Below, piece after piece: positions 20,640 to 30,568 of a stretch of DNA of 38,134 nucleotides. The stretch lies in NCBI GenBank assembly GCA_001839685.1, contig MLAK01000553.1, forward strand, positions 1 through 38,134, given 5' to 3'. Under the pieces are notes generated by a model that saw only the letters and a program-made list of their open reading frames with translations, had not been told where the DNA came from and searched no databases. This DNA is from Tritrichomonas foetus (lineage: Eukaryota; Parabasalia; Tritrichomonadida; Tritrichomonadidae). Numbering within the stretch: the first letter of the stretch is position 1; every line of letters begins with the position of its first letter. Both the position numbers and the translations under genes were made by a program.

Positions 20640-20679
<40 letters not shown>
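20640..20679. repeat. Poly(A) homopolymer, 40 bases
   Basis: An uninterrupted run of 40 A residues. The length is uncertain for sequencing reasons. No coding relic lies immediately upstream, so a retrocopy tail is not supported. Confidence 0.9.
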
Positions 20680-20682
<3 letters not shown>

Positions 20683-20997
20683 ATATCAACATCAAACAAA
20701 CTGATCAAAGAGTTATATAAGTGTTTAATTTCTTGCATTGATTGAATAAGAAATTTGGAAATAATGTTTCGAAGAACAAAACTGAGGTATTTCGACAAAA
20801 AGAACATATATCTTATCTTGTCTCGATATTTACAATTGTAAAAACTTTTTTTGAGATAGTAAATCAAACAAAAGTTAATAAGGAAAGTTATAGAGTTTCT
20901 GCAAGATTAATTTATCTTGGTAAGACATTTTGTTCAGGGGAACATTGTTAAATCTTAATAAAACGCCATATAAAATTAGAAAAACAGAATCAAAATA

Positions 20998-22674
20998 TTA
21001 AAATAAAACATTATCTTTAATTTCTAAATCAACACAAGGTATTCGACCAAGAAAAGCAACAACATGATAGTTTTGTGTTTCTACTGCCCGATGGAGAGGT
21101 GTTTTATAAATGAAGCCAATAAGAACGCCATAATTTTTTTTCGAATACAGAATAATCCCTTCGGTTTACATCTACACCATTCACAGTTACTAAATGCTTT
21201 ACAATAGAGAGATATCCATTAAATGCAGCACAATGAAGAGCAGTCATATTAGTTTTTTGAAAAAATTCCAGTTGCTGTTATTTCATTAATGTTGGCTCGA
21301 TGATCTGTCAATAAAAATTTAACAACCTCTAAATGTCCACTTGATGATGCTGAATGAATTGGTGTAAAATGAAAAAGGACAAATAAGCACCAAATGTAGT
21401 TTTATCATCAACAATAAATTTCTGAATAGAAAGCAAATATTTTACTAATTCTAAATGACCTCCCATAGCAGCAAAATGTAGAATTGACATATGAATAAAT
21501 AATATAAAACCTCATAAAACTTTGATTTGAAAACTGAATGAAAAACTTTAATAAAATATCATCAATTGCTATTACATCAAACCCTTCTGTTTTTTCAAGA
21601 AATTTAACGATTTCTAATCTTCCTAGAAATGCAGATGAAAATAAAACCTGGTTAGCATAAAATATTATCATAGACAAAATCTGTTTTCATTTTAATTTTT
21701 TCCATCATAAAAGGGAGCAATTCTACAAAAATATCAATATTATAAAAATTAATGGCTCTTAAAATATTATCAGATGAGTGTTTCATATTATAATTTTCTT
21801 CTAAATATTGTAATAAGTCATTTCTATGAAACTCAATTGCCACTTGAAAACAGGTTGTGTCAAATTTCATTTTTGGATTGGATTCAATTAAATGAATAAT
21901 TTCATAATTTCCTCCCGCAAATGCAAATAATGGTAATTTTGGAGATGGATCAGTTCCATTTACCCAAAAAAACTTAAATATTTCTAAAGATCCATAAAAA
22001 GCGGCATAATCTATTAAAAATGGCATACTATCTTTCGTATTTATATATTTACATAATTCATAATAAGAAAATGGAATTCTTGAATTAAAACTTCGATTAG
22101 TTTCTGCAATAATATTTTGAAAACTATTAATATCATCATTTCTAATTGCGCTCGCAATAGGATGCTCATTTACTGCAGCTTTTCTTAATCTACAATGTTT
22201 CTCTAAATCAATATTTTTCAATTGTGAAGCAATTCCAGAATTTTTCATTAAAAACTGTTCATAAAAACTTTCATCGCTATTTTTAATTTCATTCATGAAA
22301 TAGAAAAACATTGTAACATTGTTAATAGAATATTCAATAATGTCATCGATGCTTACTTTTTTATTTTCATATAAAGCTAATAGAATCCCAAAATTATCAA
22401 AAATTTGAATCAACTCACCAGGGAAAAACAAATCAATCGTATCCAACAATGATTCAATGATGAAATTTCGAACATATTCAAAAGATTTAGGATGGGTTGA
22501 AACAAAAATATTTAATGTTGTTAATAACTCAATTGCTAAAATCTTATCAGTTTTAAAAGGCGATTCATTTATAAAAGACTCGAATTCGGATTGGTCAAAG
22601 TCAATAGTTCTTATTGAATAAACTTGTCGTTGAAGTTCAATTAAATCATCAAAATCACTTTTGCTCATTTTCAT
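20998..22674 (-). pseudogene. Ankyrin-repeat gene with intact DUF3447-like N-terminal half and frameshifted repeat half
   Basis: The first 340 codons (22674-21652) are open and encode the DUF3447-like N-terminal region of trichomonad ankyrin proteins. LIDYAAFYGSLEIFKFFW and FAFAGGNYEIIHLI are its helix pairs; it is a paralogue of 1925-3100. A stop follows at 21652, but ankyrin repeats continue in shifting frames to a TAA at 20998: SSAFLGRLEIVKFLEK, then LHFAAMGGHLELVKYLL, then SASSSGHLEVVKFLL, then TALHCAAFNGYLSIVKHLV, then KTPLHRAVETQNYHVVAFLG. I count five frame changes, near 21665, 21510, 21370, 21255 and 21130. Four lie at or beside A/T runs where a single-base length change accounts for the shift; the one near 21510 I could not place exactly. 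The result is either a recent pseudogene or homopolymer errors in the assembly. Confidence 0.82.
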
Positions 22675-23367
22675 GTTGGAAAAATATTATATGTGAATTG
22701 TGATATAAAAAATGTAAATGTAATAAAATTTCAGTATAAATTTGGTCGCGCGGTTTTGATGATCAAAAATACAAAAAAATTCATTTCTTATTTTAAGGCA
22801 AAATCAACTTAAAGTTATAATATCATATATTGAATCAATATATGACATAAGAAAATATATAACGTAATAATTCATTTTTTATTTTGTAAAATTAAAAGAA
22901 TTTAATTGTAGTCTTATCTTCTAATACTTAAATAGCTGTGAAATACTTTTTAACCTTCTTTAGAAGAGCTTTTCATTCAACATAAGCCATTCAAAGTGCT
23001 AAAACTGCCTCAAAATGATTTGAAATATTACATTGTAATTAGCAAACCAAAACAAATATTTTTTTTCTTTTCATTTGAGATTTGTATTACCATAATAAAG
23101 TGGTTCCAAAAAAGATCTTCCACTATTTTCTCATTCAAAAAATTATGGTCAAATAAGGGTGAAGTACTTAAAGTGCGACCAGTTTTACTATGAACTTTTT
23201 AAGGTTAAATGAAAAGTCAAAATAGCGAAAAGTGTCATTATTCAAAAAATTCAAAAAAATATGGCAATTAGTACACTCTCAAAACCATTTTGAAAGATCT
23301 TTGTGGTTTATCATTCAAAAATACGACTTTTTCAAATCCATTTAAAAAGTTTTCACTTTTAAAATTC
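22675..23367. other. Intergenic region between divergent genes
   Basis: About 690 AT-rich bases between divergent starts. No RNA gene, coding relic or repeat was recognised. The region ends with an Inr-like motif for the RING gene. Confidence 0.5.
23353..23357 (+). promoter_or_regulatory. Inr-like element that supports the ATG at 23368
   Basis: TCACT, with its A 13 bases before the ATG at 23368, fits the trichomonad initiator. It favours this ATG over the longer frame, which would have to begin at a TTG (23290). Confidence 0.45.
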
Positions 23368-25038
23368 ATGGCTGATGATATTTCTGGCGAGAAAATGAAT
23401 CCTGAAATAGATATTTCACAAATAAAAAAGGAACCACATTTTGATTCATATCATTTCACAGAACCAGTTTATCATTTTGAAAATAAAACTATTGTTATTT
23501 CTACCTCAACTTCAATCAAATCATTAATTCATTCTATAATTATATGTGATAGATTTATAGTTAATGCAGAAAAAGTTAAAATTAGTGGATTTCACTTCGA
23601 ATGTATGGTGAGTTTTTCCGGTTGTTCTGATGTATTACTATCTGATTGTACCATCGCAAACACCAATCCAGAATTTGCCGCTATACAAATAGTTAATTCC
23701 AAAGCAATCCTAATTAAAAATGTCGAAATCATGTTATCAAGTTCACCAAAAGGTGGCATTATTTTAGAGGATAGTTTCGCAATGTTAGAAAAAGTGACTA
23801 TTCGAGATCTTTTATATACTCTTCTCACAATATATGATTCTTGTGTTGAAATAAAAAATTGTGTTTTTGATGGATCTTATCAAAATGGAATTGTTGTGGA
23901 GAGTAGTAAGGTAAAGATGCAAAATTCTGTAATTGCTAATATTAATCAAACTGGAATTTATTTAACTTCCTTAAAAGATGCAATCATTGAATCAAATAAA
24001 TTACATGATATTCAAGGGGTTGCAATTTTACTGTTATCTGAATCCAAAGCTACTATTTCAAAAAACGAATTCTCAAATATTTTAGGGAGTGCAATAGGCG
24101 TTGCTCAAATGTCAGCTGTGATGGTTGAAGAAAATATTGCATCAGATATTGGCACTCCAGTATTCTGGTTATTCAATGATTGTGAAGGAGTATACCAAAA
24201 TAATAAAATTACAAAAACTGAAAGATTAGGAATTTGTTCAAGAGGTGCTACAAAAATAACAATTAAAGGGAATGACTTGACTGATATTAAAGAATGTGCA
24301 ATTTCCATTGCTGATACAAAAACAGCAATAGTTTCAAATAATACTATTCAAAATACATCAATTGCTGCAATTGAAGTATATAATAAAAGTTTTTGTGATA
24401 TTAATTCTAATAGAATGAACGATGTTGGTGATTATGGTATTTCGGTATTTGCTGGTTCGAAAATCAATGCTTTAAATAATTTCATACATGGTGCTAAACG
24501 TGCTGTTATACAAATGAAATATAAAGGATGTGGAAGGTTGATAGGAAATAAAACACAAAATTGTTTAAAATTAGTAGATGGACCAACAACAGGATTGTTT
24601 TATTTTAAAAATAATTCACCTTTTAAAAATCTAACAAACAATATTAGTTTGAGAGGAAATGGAATAAATTTCGAAAAAACTTACATCGATTCTAAAGATA
24701 AACTATGCATGAAGTGTTTGAAAAATCCAAGAAATTGCTTCTTTTCGAATTGCGGGCATAAAATTTATTGTGAAGAATGTGCAACAGAATTTTTGAAAGG
24801 CAACGACAAATGCCCTCTATGTAGATGTCATATAGATAAAATAACTACTGGATTTATGACATCAGATGATAATAATTGTTTTCTTTGTTTTTTAAGACCG
24901 TCAAGTTGTATTATATTACCATGCGGACATATGGGGTTTTGTTCAGATTGTATGAAAAAATGGTTTGCGACAAATCAATCATGTCCTTATTGTAGAGAAG
25001 AATTTGCATATTATAAGCCTATTATTCATGATATATGA
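23368..25038 (+). CDS. Right-handed beta-helix protein with two C-terminal RING-HC fingers (probable E3 ubiquitin ligase)
   Basis: This 556-residue protein has residues 50-430 built of about 22-24-residue repeats rich in Ile/Val/Asn (for example SKVKMQNSVIANINQTGIYL and TAIVSNNTIQNTSIAAIEVY). This is the pattern of a parallel beta-helix (PbH1/CASH type). Two RING fingers follow with identical spacing, C-x2-C-x11-C-x-H-x3-C-x2-C-x10-C-x2-C, at 447-485 and 504-542. All eight zinc ligands are present in both, so they probably arose by duplication. The second ends 14 residues before the C-terminus, as in IAP and Neuralized-type ligases. The inferred role is substrate binding by the beta-helix and ubiquitin transfer through the RINGs, analogous to FBXO11, which joins an F-box to the same helix. 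There is no signal peptide. The ATG at 23368 is chosen because the upstream extension lacks an ATG. Confidence 0.88.
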   Translation: MADDISGEKMNPEIDISQIKKEPHFDSYHFTEPVYHFENKTIVISTSTSIKSLIHSIIICDRFIVNAEKVKISGFHFECMVSFSGCSDVLLSDCTIANTNPEFAAIQIVNSKAILIKNVEIMLSSSPKGGIILEDSFAMLEKVTIRDLLYTLLTIYDSCVEIKNCVFDGSYQNGIVVESSKVKMQNSVIANINQTGIYLTSLKDAIIESNKLHDIQGVAILLLSESKATISKNEFSNILGSAIGVAQMSAVMVEENIASDIGTPVFWLFNDCEGVYQNNKITKTERLGICSRGATKITIKGNDLTDIKECAISIADTKTAIVSNNTIQNTSIAAIEVYNKSFCDINSNRMNDVGDYGISVFAGSKINALNNFIHGAKRAVIQMKYKGCGRLIGNKTQNCLKLVDGPTTGLFYFKNNSPFKNLTNNISLRGNGINFEKTYIDSKDKLCMKCLKNPRNCFFSNCGHKIYCEECATEFLKGNDKCPLCRCHIDKITTGFMTSDDNNCFLCFLRPSSCIILPCGHMGFCSDCMKKWFATNQSCPYCREEFAYYKPIIHDI

Positions 25039-25900
25039 TGTATTGTTATTATTTATAAATATTTTCATTACCTACAGGCTATTTGCTTTTCTTTCTAATT
25101 CTAATGTTTCTGTATTTGCTGATGATTAGATAGGTTTTTTATAGCATTGATGTTTTTAGGATGATGTTGATTTATTAAGCTTCTCATATATTGATGTGGT
25201 TGTTTTTATATTGATGTGGTTGTTTTTATATTGATGTGGTTGTTTTTATATTGATGTGGTTGTTTTTATATTGATGATGAGGCTGTTTTTATATTTAAAA
25301 TGTTTTTCATCCTACTTATATGATATTTATTTTCTAGGTATGTTTGAAATGTCATACTCAAGAGATTGGCATTCAAAAAAACAACCAATCACTTAATAGT
25401 AATTTGACATCACCACACATCTTTTCATCTATCGTCAATGCCACATTTAGAAAGAGAAATCAAAAAAATAGCTTTTTAGCGGCTAACCAAATGGTTACAG
25501 TTGCTCTCTTGATTTTGAATACAAAATCGGTAAAATCGATGAAAATTCTTATCTGGAAACCATTGAATTTTCGTATCTGCATTCGAAAAGTTGAATTCAA
25601 TTATTATTTTGATTGTAACTTTTTCAAAGATAGTATTGTAAAAGTTGCATTCGGCATTTCATTGAAAAATTACGATTTAGTAAAAATGAAACTTCTCAAA
25701 AACTTCAACAGCCAATAAAAAACTATCAATAATGAATCATATCATCATCTCGTCCTGAAAAGCTCACAAAAAATAAAAATCCATCAATCAAAATTCTTAA
25801 TGATTCTGTAAGAAAACTTTATATTGTTTCTTAAAAAGTTTCGACAATTTTTTTTCAAAAATTATCAAACTTCAATTTTTCCACAACCATTGTTTCGAAA
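25039..25900. other. Intergenic region with a 20-bp tandem repeat and possible coding relic
   Basis: The region holds a four-copy 20-base tandem repeat. Between about 25340 and 25720 there are short protein-like stretches in more than one frame, including DFEYKIGKIDENSYLETIEF. There is no ATG-initiated frame of useful length. A decayed gene is possible but not established. Confidence 0.4.
25191..25270 (+). repeat. Four-copy 20-bp tandem repeat
   Basis: Four perfect head-to-tail copies of ttgatgtggttgtttttata, followed by one degenerate copy to about 25296. The copies are contiguous, with no spacers. The repeat is non-coding and lies downstream of the RING gene. Confidence 0.93.
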
Positions 25901-27694
25901 ATGTCCGAGAGTGCAAGCTATGACGACCGGGCATTAAAATACGCCAATTCAACAGACGGAAATAGACTCGAAAGGAGCATCGAACGAAAGAGAACCTATA
26001 CATCCTCATTTAATCCAAAAGATTTAGAAGAGTTAACGACTTTTTGTTCAGCAAATAAGCTTTTCGAACACGTAATTATCGTTGGAGCACCGCCTGATGG
26101 AGATTCCTTAGACCCACGCATTTTGTTTCTCGCGCCGGCATATCCGCTTTTATTTCAAGAGGAGGAGTTTAATCAAACCATTCAGTTTTGTTTTCCAAAT
26201 GGACTACATCCCCACGGCCGAGAGTATTCGAGATCGACCATGTTTTTAACGCAATTTGCATTTCGACTCTCCGGCCAAAACGATATATACGGAGTTTGCT
26301 GTCACCTTGTAATTAATCCACGCCGTGTTCCATTTTTCGCATCGGAGAAGACACTTGGCTATCCTTTCTGTTTTTGCATTTTAACTCGATTTCCTGTTTT
26401 GTCAGTTCATTTCCAGTATTTGACATATTTATCGCTCCTGTTTAATCGTGTTGTAAATCCGTCAGAACGTCCCGCCGCTCTAAGCACTTATTCAAGCGCC
26501 AGCAAATCTGGTGAATTGGTGGATGCATCAAATAGCAAATCAAACACAGCTAGTCAAAATAACGAAACATCAAATTCATCACCTCATCAGCTGGTTTATT
26601 CAGGATCTGGAATGGAAGTAGTTGAAGCTGCTGGTGAAAGCCTTTCATATTTGACTGTTGAGAAGAATACAGCACGTTGGCCAGATACAAGATTTCCAGA
26701 TCTTTTTACATCTGAGTTACTTTTCTTTGGGACTTTTACAGCAGATCCTAATCGTGATAAGAAAATTAGTCTTTCTGAAAACATCCTCCTTGTTGTTCCT
26801 CATACTGCACCAGATAACGTATATATTGCAATGCCATCACTTGATGTGCTTTTTTCATGTTTATCTGTTTCAGACATTGTTAAACTATATACAGCTCTCT
26901 TACTTGAGCACCATACTATTTTTAAGAGTAAGAAATTACAAAAAATCACAATGGCTGTTTTGGCAGCACGTTCAATTTTGGCGCCATTTAAAGTTGAAGC
27001 CACTCTTCTTCCAATTGTACCAAATAATTCTTCATTCTTACCGCTTTTAGAATCGCCAGTTCCTTACATCTGCGGATTGGTATCTACTTCTGCTGCTTTA
27101 AGTAGCATCACTCTTCCGGAACAGCTTTGCTTAGTTGATCTTGATAAAAAGACTGTCATTGATCAAGAATTACATGTCAATGTTCCTAAACATTTGGAAT
27201 TGATAGAAAAGCTAAATAGGGCGATCCGTGAGGACGAAGAAATGATTACTGTTCCACCTAAATTTTTACCAGGTAAGACTTCACATGGAAAACCTATTCC
27301 TAATCCTGATTTTGCCACATTTTTCGAACAAACATCCCCTTATATGCGACCAGCACAATATTTGAAGACTCGTCCACCAAAGTATGTGTTTATTCCACCA
27401 CTTGTTGAGCGAATCCTTCATACCTTTTCATCACACTTTGCCCCTGAATTGGAAAGTAAAATTAAGGCATGTTTTGTTACAGATTCCACTGATTTATCAC
27501 ATCCAATCACTGTATTTAATAAAGATTTGTTTTTGGCGTCAGTTGATCCACAACAAGAAGAGTTTTATGAAGCATTTATAAATACAACAATGTTTCAACA
27601 GTATTGTGAAGGAAAAACTGACGAAATGCAGAATGTGAAAGCAATGATGAGTGACTCATATGTGACAAACTTAGACTTGATGTCATCCTGTTAG
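25901..27694 (+). CDS. DENN-domain protein (probable Rab guanine nucleotide exchange factor)
   Basis: A 597-residue protein with a tripartite DENN layout. Residues 45-190 form the uDENN part: LFEHVIIVGAPP, then strands ending in YGVCCHLVINP and PFCFCILTRFP. A Ser/Asn-rich linker covers 195-235. The cDENN core is at about 290-405, with LYTALLLEHHTIFKSKKL, ITMAVLAARSILAPFKVEA and LLESPVPYICGLV, the strongest family signature. Residues 480-590 are helical where dDENN lies. DENN proteins activate Rab GTPases in membrane traffic. The specific Rab cannot be inferred. There is no membrane segment. The 5' third of the gene is GC-richer. The ATG at 25901 follows a TTCAATTTTTCC sequence about 20-30 bases upstream. 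Confidence 0.92.
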   Translation: MSESASYDDRALKYANSTDGNRLERSIERKRTYTSSFNPKDLEELTTFCSANKLFEHVIIVGAPPDGDSLDPRILFLAPAYPLLFQEEEFNQTIQFCFPNGLHPHGREYSRSTMFLTQFAFRLSGQNDIYGVCCHLVINPRRVPFFASEKTLGYPFCFCILTRFPVLSVHFQYLTYLSLLFNRVVNPSERPAALSTYSSASKSGELVDASNSKSNTASQNNETSNSSPHQLVYSGSGMEVVEAAGESLSYLTVEKNTARWPDTRFPDLFTSELLFFGTFTADPNRDKKISLSENILLVVPHTAPDNVYIAMPSLDVLFSCLSVSDIVKLYTALLLEHHTIFKSKKLQKITMAVLAARSILAPFKVEATLLPIVPNNSSFLPLLESPVPYICGLVSTSAALSSITLPEQLCLVDLDKKTVIDQELHVNVPKHLELIEKLNRAIREDEEMITVPPKFLPGKTSHGKPIPNPDFATFFEQTSPYMRPAQYLKTRPPKYVFIPPLVERILHTFSSHFAPELESKIKACFVTDSTDLSHPITVFNKDLFLASVDPQQEEFYEAFINTTMFQQYCEGKTDEMQNVKAMMSDSYVTNLDLMSSC

Positions 27695-28027
27695 TGTATT
27701 TTATTATGTAAGTGCGATAAAATATAGTTTTTTATTTTATTTTTATTTATAAAAATATTTTCTTTTGAATTTATTTTATTTTTCGCCATCTATTTCTTTG
27801 TTTTATTATTTCTCTTTGTTTGATCATGATTTTACGGTTTTACATATATTGATTAAACTTTTGCCTGGCGAATTTCATTTTTTTGTGATTAGTTTCTTTT
27901 GAATGATTTGCAAGTCATAATTCTGGATTGACCAAATTCAATTTGTATTCAAAAATATAGGAAAAAAGGGAGAAAATTGGGGAAAAGATCAAAAATAAGA
28001 TTCTAATTAGAACATCAAGAATATCAT
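27695..28027. other. Gap between convergent genes
   Basis: AT-rich sequence with T-rich tracts between the ends of the DENN and LisH genes. Nothing is recognised in it. Confidence 0.55.
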
Positions 28028-28450
28028 TTAGTCTGATTCAAAACCTCCATTTTTATCTGGATTATCAGAAGTCAAATAATCGCCGTCTTCTTCCTCCTCT
28101 TCGAACTCCTCGCCTCCGATAAGATCAATGAGGTCATATACTGCACCTCTTTCCTTAGGGATTCCTGTATCTTGCTGTAATGTTGACAAGGTATAATCAA
28201 GTCCTTTAATTTCAAGATAATGATAAATGCTCTGTAAGGCAGCACGTTCTGCTTTGTCATCTGCACCAATTATCTGAAGTTCCAAGCTACTTTTAGCTTC
28301 TGGATTTCGAAGTTCATGGATAGCTGCTGTCATTCCGACTTTAATTTTTCTAGCGATTTGTTTTAATGCTCCACTATTTCTTAACTTTTGTGCGACACGC
28401 TCTTTAAGCTCAGGTGGGACTTCAAAATTCTCTGGATCTGCGAAACTCAT
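28028..28450 (-). CDS. FOP/FOR20 (CEP20)-like LisH protein
   Basis: A 140-residue protein. Residues 12-45 (ELKERVAQKLRNSGALKQIA and following) resemble the N-terminal helix of the FOP/FOR20 dimerisation region. Residues 68-95 form a LisH motif (ALQSIYHYLEIKGLDYTLST). The C-terminus is strongly acidic (EEFEEEEEDGD) and probably disordered. FOP and FOR20 are basal-body and centrosome proteins needed for ciliogenesis, and trichomonads are flagellated, so a basal-body role is plausible. Length fits FOR20 (about 170 residues) better than full FOP. The ATG at 28450 is preferred over an upstream TTG because an Inr-like TCACA lies 5 bases before it. It is divergent from the TMEM209-like gene, with about 220 bases between starts. 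Confidence 0.8.
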   Translation of the reverse strand: MSFADPENFEVPPELKERVAQKLRNSGALKQIARKIKVGMTAAIHELRNPEAKSSLELQIIGADDKAERAALQSIYHYLEIKGLDYTLSTLQQDTGIPKERGAVYDLIDLIGGEEFEEEEEDGDYLTSDNPDKNGGFESD

Positions 28451-28452
28451 TT

Positions 28453-28457
28453 TGTGA
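28453..28457 (-). promoter_or_regulatory. Inr-like element of the LisH gene
   Basis: TCACA on the minus strand within TTTTCACAAAATG, its first A 5 bases before the ATG at 28450. It supports the short start. Confidence 0.4.
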
Positions 28458-28669
28458 AAATTGTAGACGTTTAACAATTATAAAGTAAAAATAAACGGCG
28501 TCAGTCATTTTTTATATTGACCAAACACACATACAAAATAATATAACCATATATTTGTGGGAAATTCAATGATTATTTGTTATGAGGGATTGAATACTTT
28601 ATTTCATTCATTAATCAATCTCGATTTTGGAAATTGACAAAGTTTGCTCGACTGGATGATGTTTCAAAA

Positions 28670-30106
28670 ATGCAAATCAACATCAATTTTGATTCTCTGA
28701 AGGATCCCGAACAGAAGCTTGATACTCAAAAGGAGAAAAAGAAAATCGATGTACCAATAAAAGTTATTCCGCCTTTTCAAAGGAAGCCAGATCTTGTTTC
28801 TCCTCCATTATCGAAATATGAAATACCCGATATACTTGATCTTTCCTTAACTTCAACTCAGCAAAAAGAAAAGGAAAAAGAAAAAGAAGTGCTTTCGATT
28901 TTTAATGCTACTTCTTCAGAATCTCTTTTTTCAGCCGATGCAAAATCGATTCCAATACCAAATTTAATCCCACTCCCAAAAACCCCCAAGCAAAGGGACC
29001 CAAGTTTGATTCCTTTTAGGAGCTATTCATTACCAAAAGAGCTCAGATTAATCCACCAACCAGAAGAGCCGAAAACCAAACTTATTCTTATATTCAGTTT
29101 AATTTCGATATTTTTCTTCATTTTAATTGTTCTCAGACTTTTCACGTTCTTTTCAATTTACGCGTCGATTATCTTCTTCATACTAGCGGTGGTTGGCTAT
29201 CTTGCCCAGAAACGCCGTGAAAAAGTCGCAGTTCCACCATTTCCTACATTTTCGTCATTTTCTGCACAGAATAAAACCACTCAAATGTCGTCGCCGTCTT
29301 CTATGTTCGCCAAGCCGCCAAAACAAGATAAAAACAAATCAGACATTTTGAATCAATCATTGAATGTCTATCGTCCATTTGTAACAGCTGATCGTTCGTC
29401 TGCAACCATTGAAAAAGTTCAATTCGGGAAATCTGTCGATTATGACCAATTATCCTCAGAAACTTTAAGAAAGATTGGAATCACTTCTGTCGCTTTCAGC
29501 AAATATGTCACAAATATGAAATCATTTGTATCAAAGACAATTCTTGCAAAACATGCTAAAAAGATGCATTCAGACGATTCTTTAATCGCTTCAATGCTTG
29601 CAGTTCCAGGTTATGAACACTGTAATGCCTATGTCATGCACAGAGTTAATTCTTTATCTTCTTCACAATTTTTGGCTGGACACTTTGGTGACAAAGGAGA
29701 TAGATGGTACGACCGAGAATGGACAACAGATCTCCCTTCCGATAATCAAATTGTTATGTATATCTTAAGTGTGTGGCTATCTTTCTTCATGAGTGGAAAA
29801 CGAAAAGGACGCTCTCAAATGTTATTCAATCAAAAATACTTATTCATTAAGAGAGATCCTGTTTTAGAAGGTGAAGATGATATACTTCTCTGTTCAGACG
29901 ACTGGAGTAAGTTTTATGTTTACACGCATTACAAATCTGGTACACCAGAGAAGTTTTATGCGCCACCTGGAAGAGACTCGATGTATGCGGGCCTCACGCT
30001 ACTCTTCTGGTTCGTGAAGGAAAAGAAGAGATTCCTCATGGAGGGTGCGGACCTTACAGACACGCCAATTTGCATGGATAGAGTGTTTTCATCAAGAAAT
30101 GAATAA
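28670..30106 (+). CDS. TMEM209-like nuclear envelope protein (cytochrome b561 N-terminal-like domain)
   Basis: A 478-residue protein. Residues 1-135 are polar and Lys/Pro-rich. Residues 137-183 hold two hydrophobic membrane segments (LILIFSLISIFFFILIVL and ASIIFFILAVVGYLA) separated by a short turn. A Ser-rich linker follows. From about 245 to 475 lies a soluble domain with the marks of the TMEM209/CytochromB561_N family: REWTTDLPSDNQIVMYILSV near 356-375, KFYVYTHYKSGTPEKFY near 415-431, and GRDSMYAGLTLLFWFVKEKK near 435-454. Human TMEM209 sits in the nuclear envelope and associates with nuclear pores; location here is inferred from the family. The ATG at 28670 is used. A TTG extension adds 12 residues without support. 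Confidence 0.85.
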   Translation: MQININFDSLKDPEQKLDTQKEKKKIDVPIKVIPPFQRKPDLVSPPLSKYEIPDILDLSLTSTQQKEKEKEKEVLSIFNATSSESLFSADAKSIPIPNLIPLPKTPKQRDPSLIPFRSYSLPKELRLIHQPEEPKTKLILIFSLISIFFFILIVLRLFTFFSIYASIIFFILAVVGYLAQKRREKVAVPPFPTFSSFSAQNKTTQMSSPSSMFAKPPKQDKNKSDILNQSLNVYRPFVTADRSSATIEKVQFGKSVDYDQLSSETLRKIGITSVAFSKYVTNMKSFVSKTILAKHAKKMHSDDSLIASMLAVPGYEHCNAYVMHRVNSLSSSQFLAGHFGDKGDRWYDREWTTDLPSDNQIVMYILSVWLSFFMSGKRKGRSQMLFNQKYLFIKRDPVLEGEDDILLCSDDWSKFYVYTHYKSGTPEKFYAPPGRDSMYAGLTLLFWFVKEKKRFLMEGADLTDTPICMDRVFSSRNE

Positions 30107-30568
30107 TGTGTAAAGAAAATATAAATCTTCTATTTTTGTTTGATTTCTGTTTTTCCTATATCTTTATTTCTGTAGTTCATTAAAATGGTGAGATATAACG
30201 ATACCTAATATTGAGATTTATATCATTTTTCGATATTGTAACATCATATTTCATTGATTTTGATTCACATCATATAAATTGAGATTTTCCAAGAGTTCTT
30301 TGGAGAAAGTCCTATCACCATTAAAAATTGGATACCTTCCTAGTACTGTGATTTAATATATTTTCAACATTATTGCGAAAGAATGATTTAGCATGATTAT
30401 GAAAAGAACAAAAAATAAAGATAAAATGATGTGAATAGTTAACTCTACTTTTATAAACCGCATTCAATTAAATGGTCACCGTGACGATATTAACCGTTTT
30501 GAATTTTACATATTATTTCACCATTCACTAATAGCGCGAAAAACTTTTCATAAAACTAATTCCCCGAA
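30107..30568. other. Intergenic region
   Basis: About 460 AT-rich bases between two plus-strand genes. The only element seen is the Inr-like motif near its end. Confidence 0.5.
30548..30552 (+). promoter_or_regulatory. Inr-like element of the Asn-rich coiled-coil gene
   Basis: TCATA with its A 19 bases before the ATG at 30569 fits the trichomonad TCAYW initiator. Confidence 0.42.

Larger units (their letters stand above)
20147..20997. other. Intergenic region with poly(A) run
   Basis: About 850 bases of AT-rich sequence. It includes a 40-base A run and short open frames on both strands at 20619-20951. These frames have no recognisable domain, and the minus-strand one reads into the homopolymer. 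No gene is supported. Confidence 0.5.

Noticed and set aside
20619..20951. Short frames on both strands beside the poly(A) run
   Set aside because: No domain; one runs into the homopolymer. A gene remnant cannot be excluded but is not supported.
23290..23367. N-terminal extension of the RING protein from 23290
   Set aside because: It would start at a TTG codon; the ATG at 23368 has an Inr-like motif at the right distance.
25191..25296. CRISPR-like array
   Set aside because: The 20-base units are contiguous with no spacers, and the genome is eukaryotic.
25344..25718. 124-codon frame after the tandem repeat
   Set aside because: It starts at a TTG, has no early ATG and shows no domain. Adjacent frames also have protein-like bits, so at most it is a relic.
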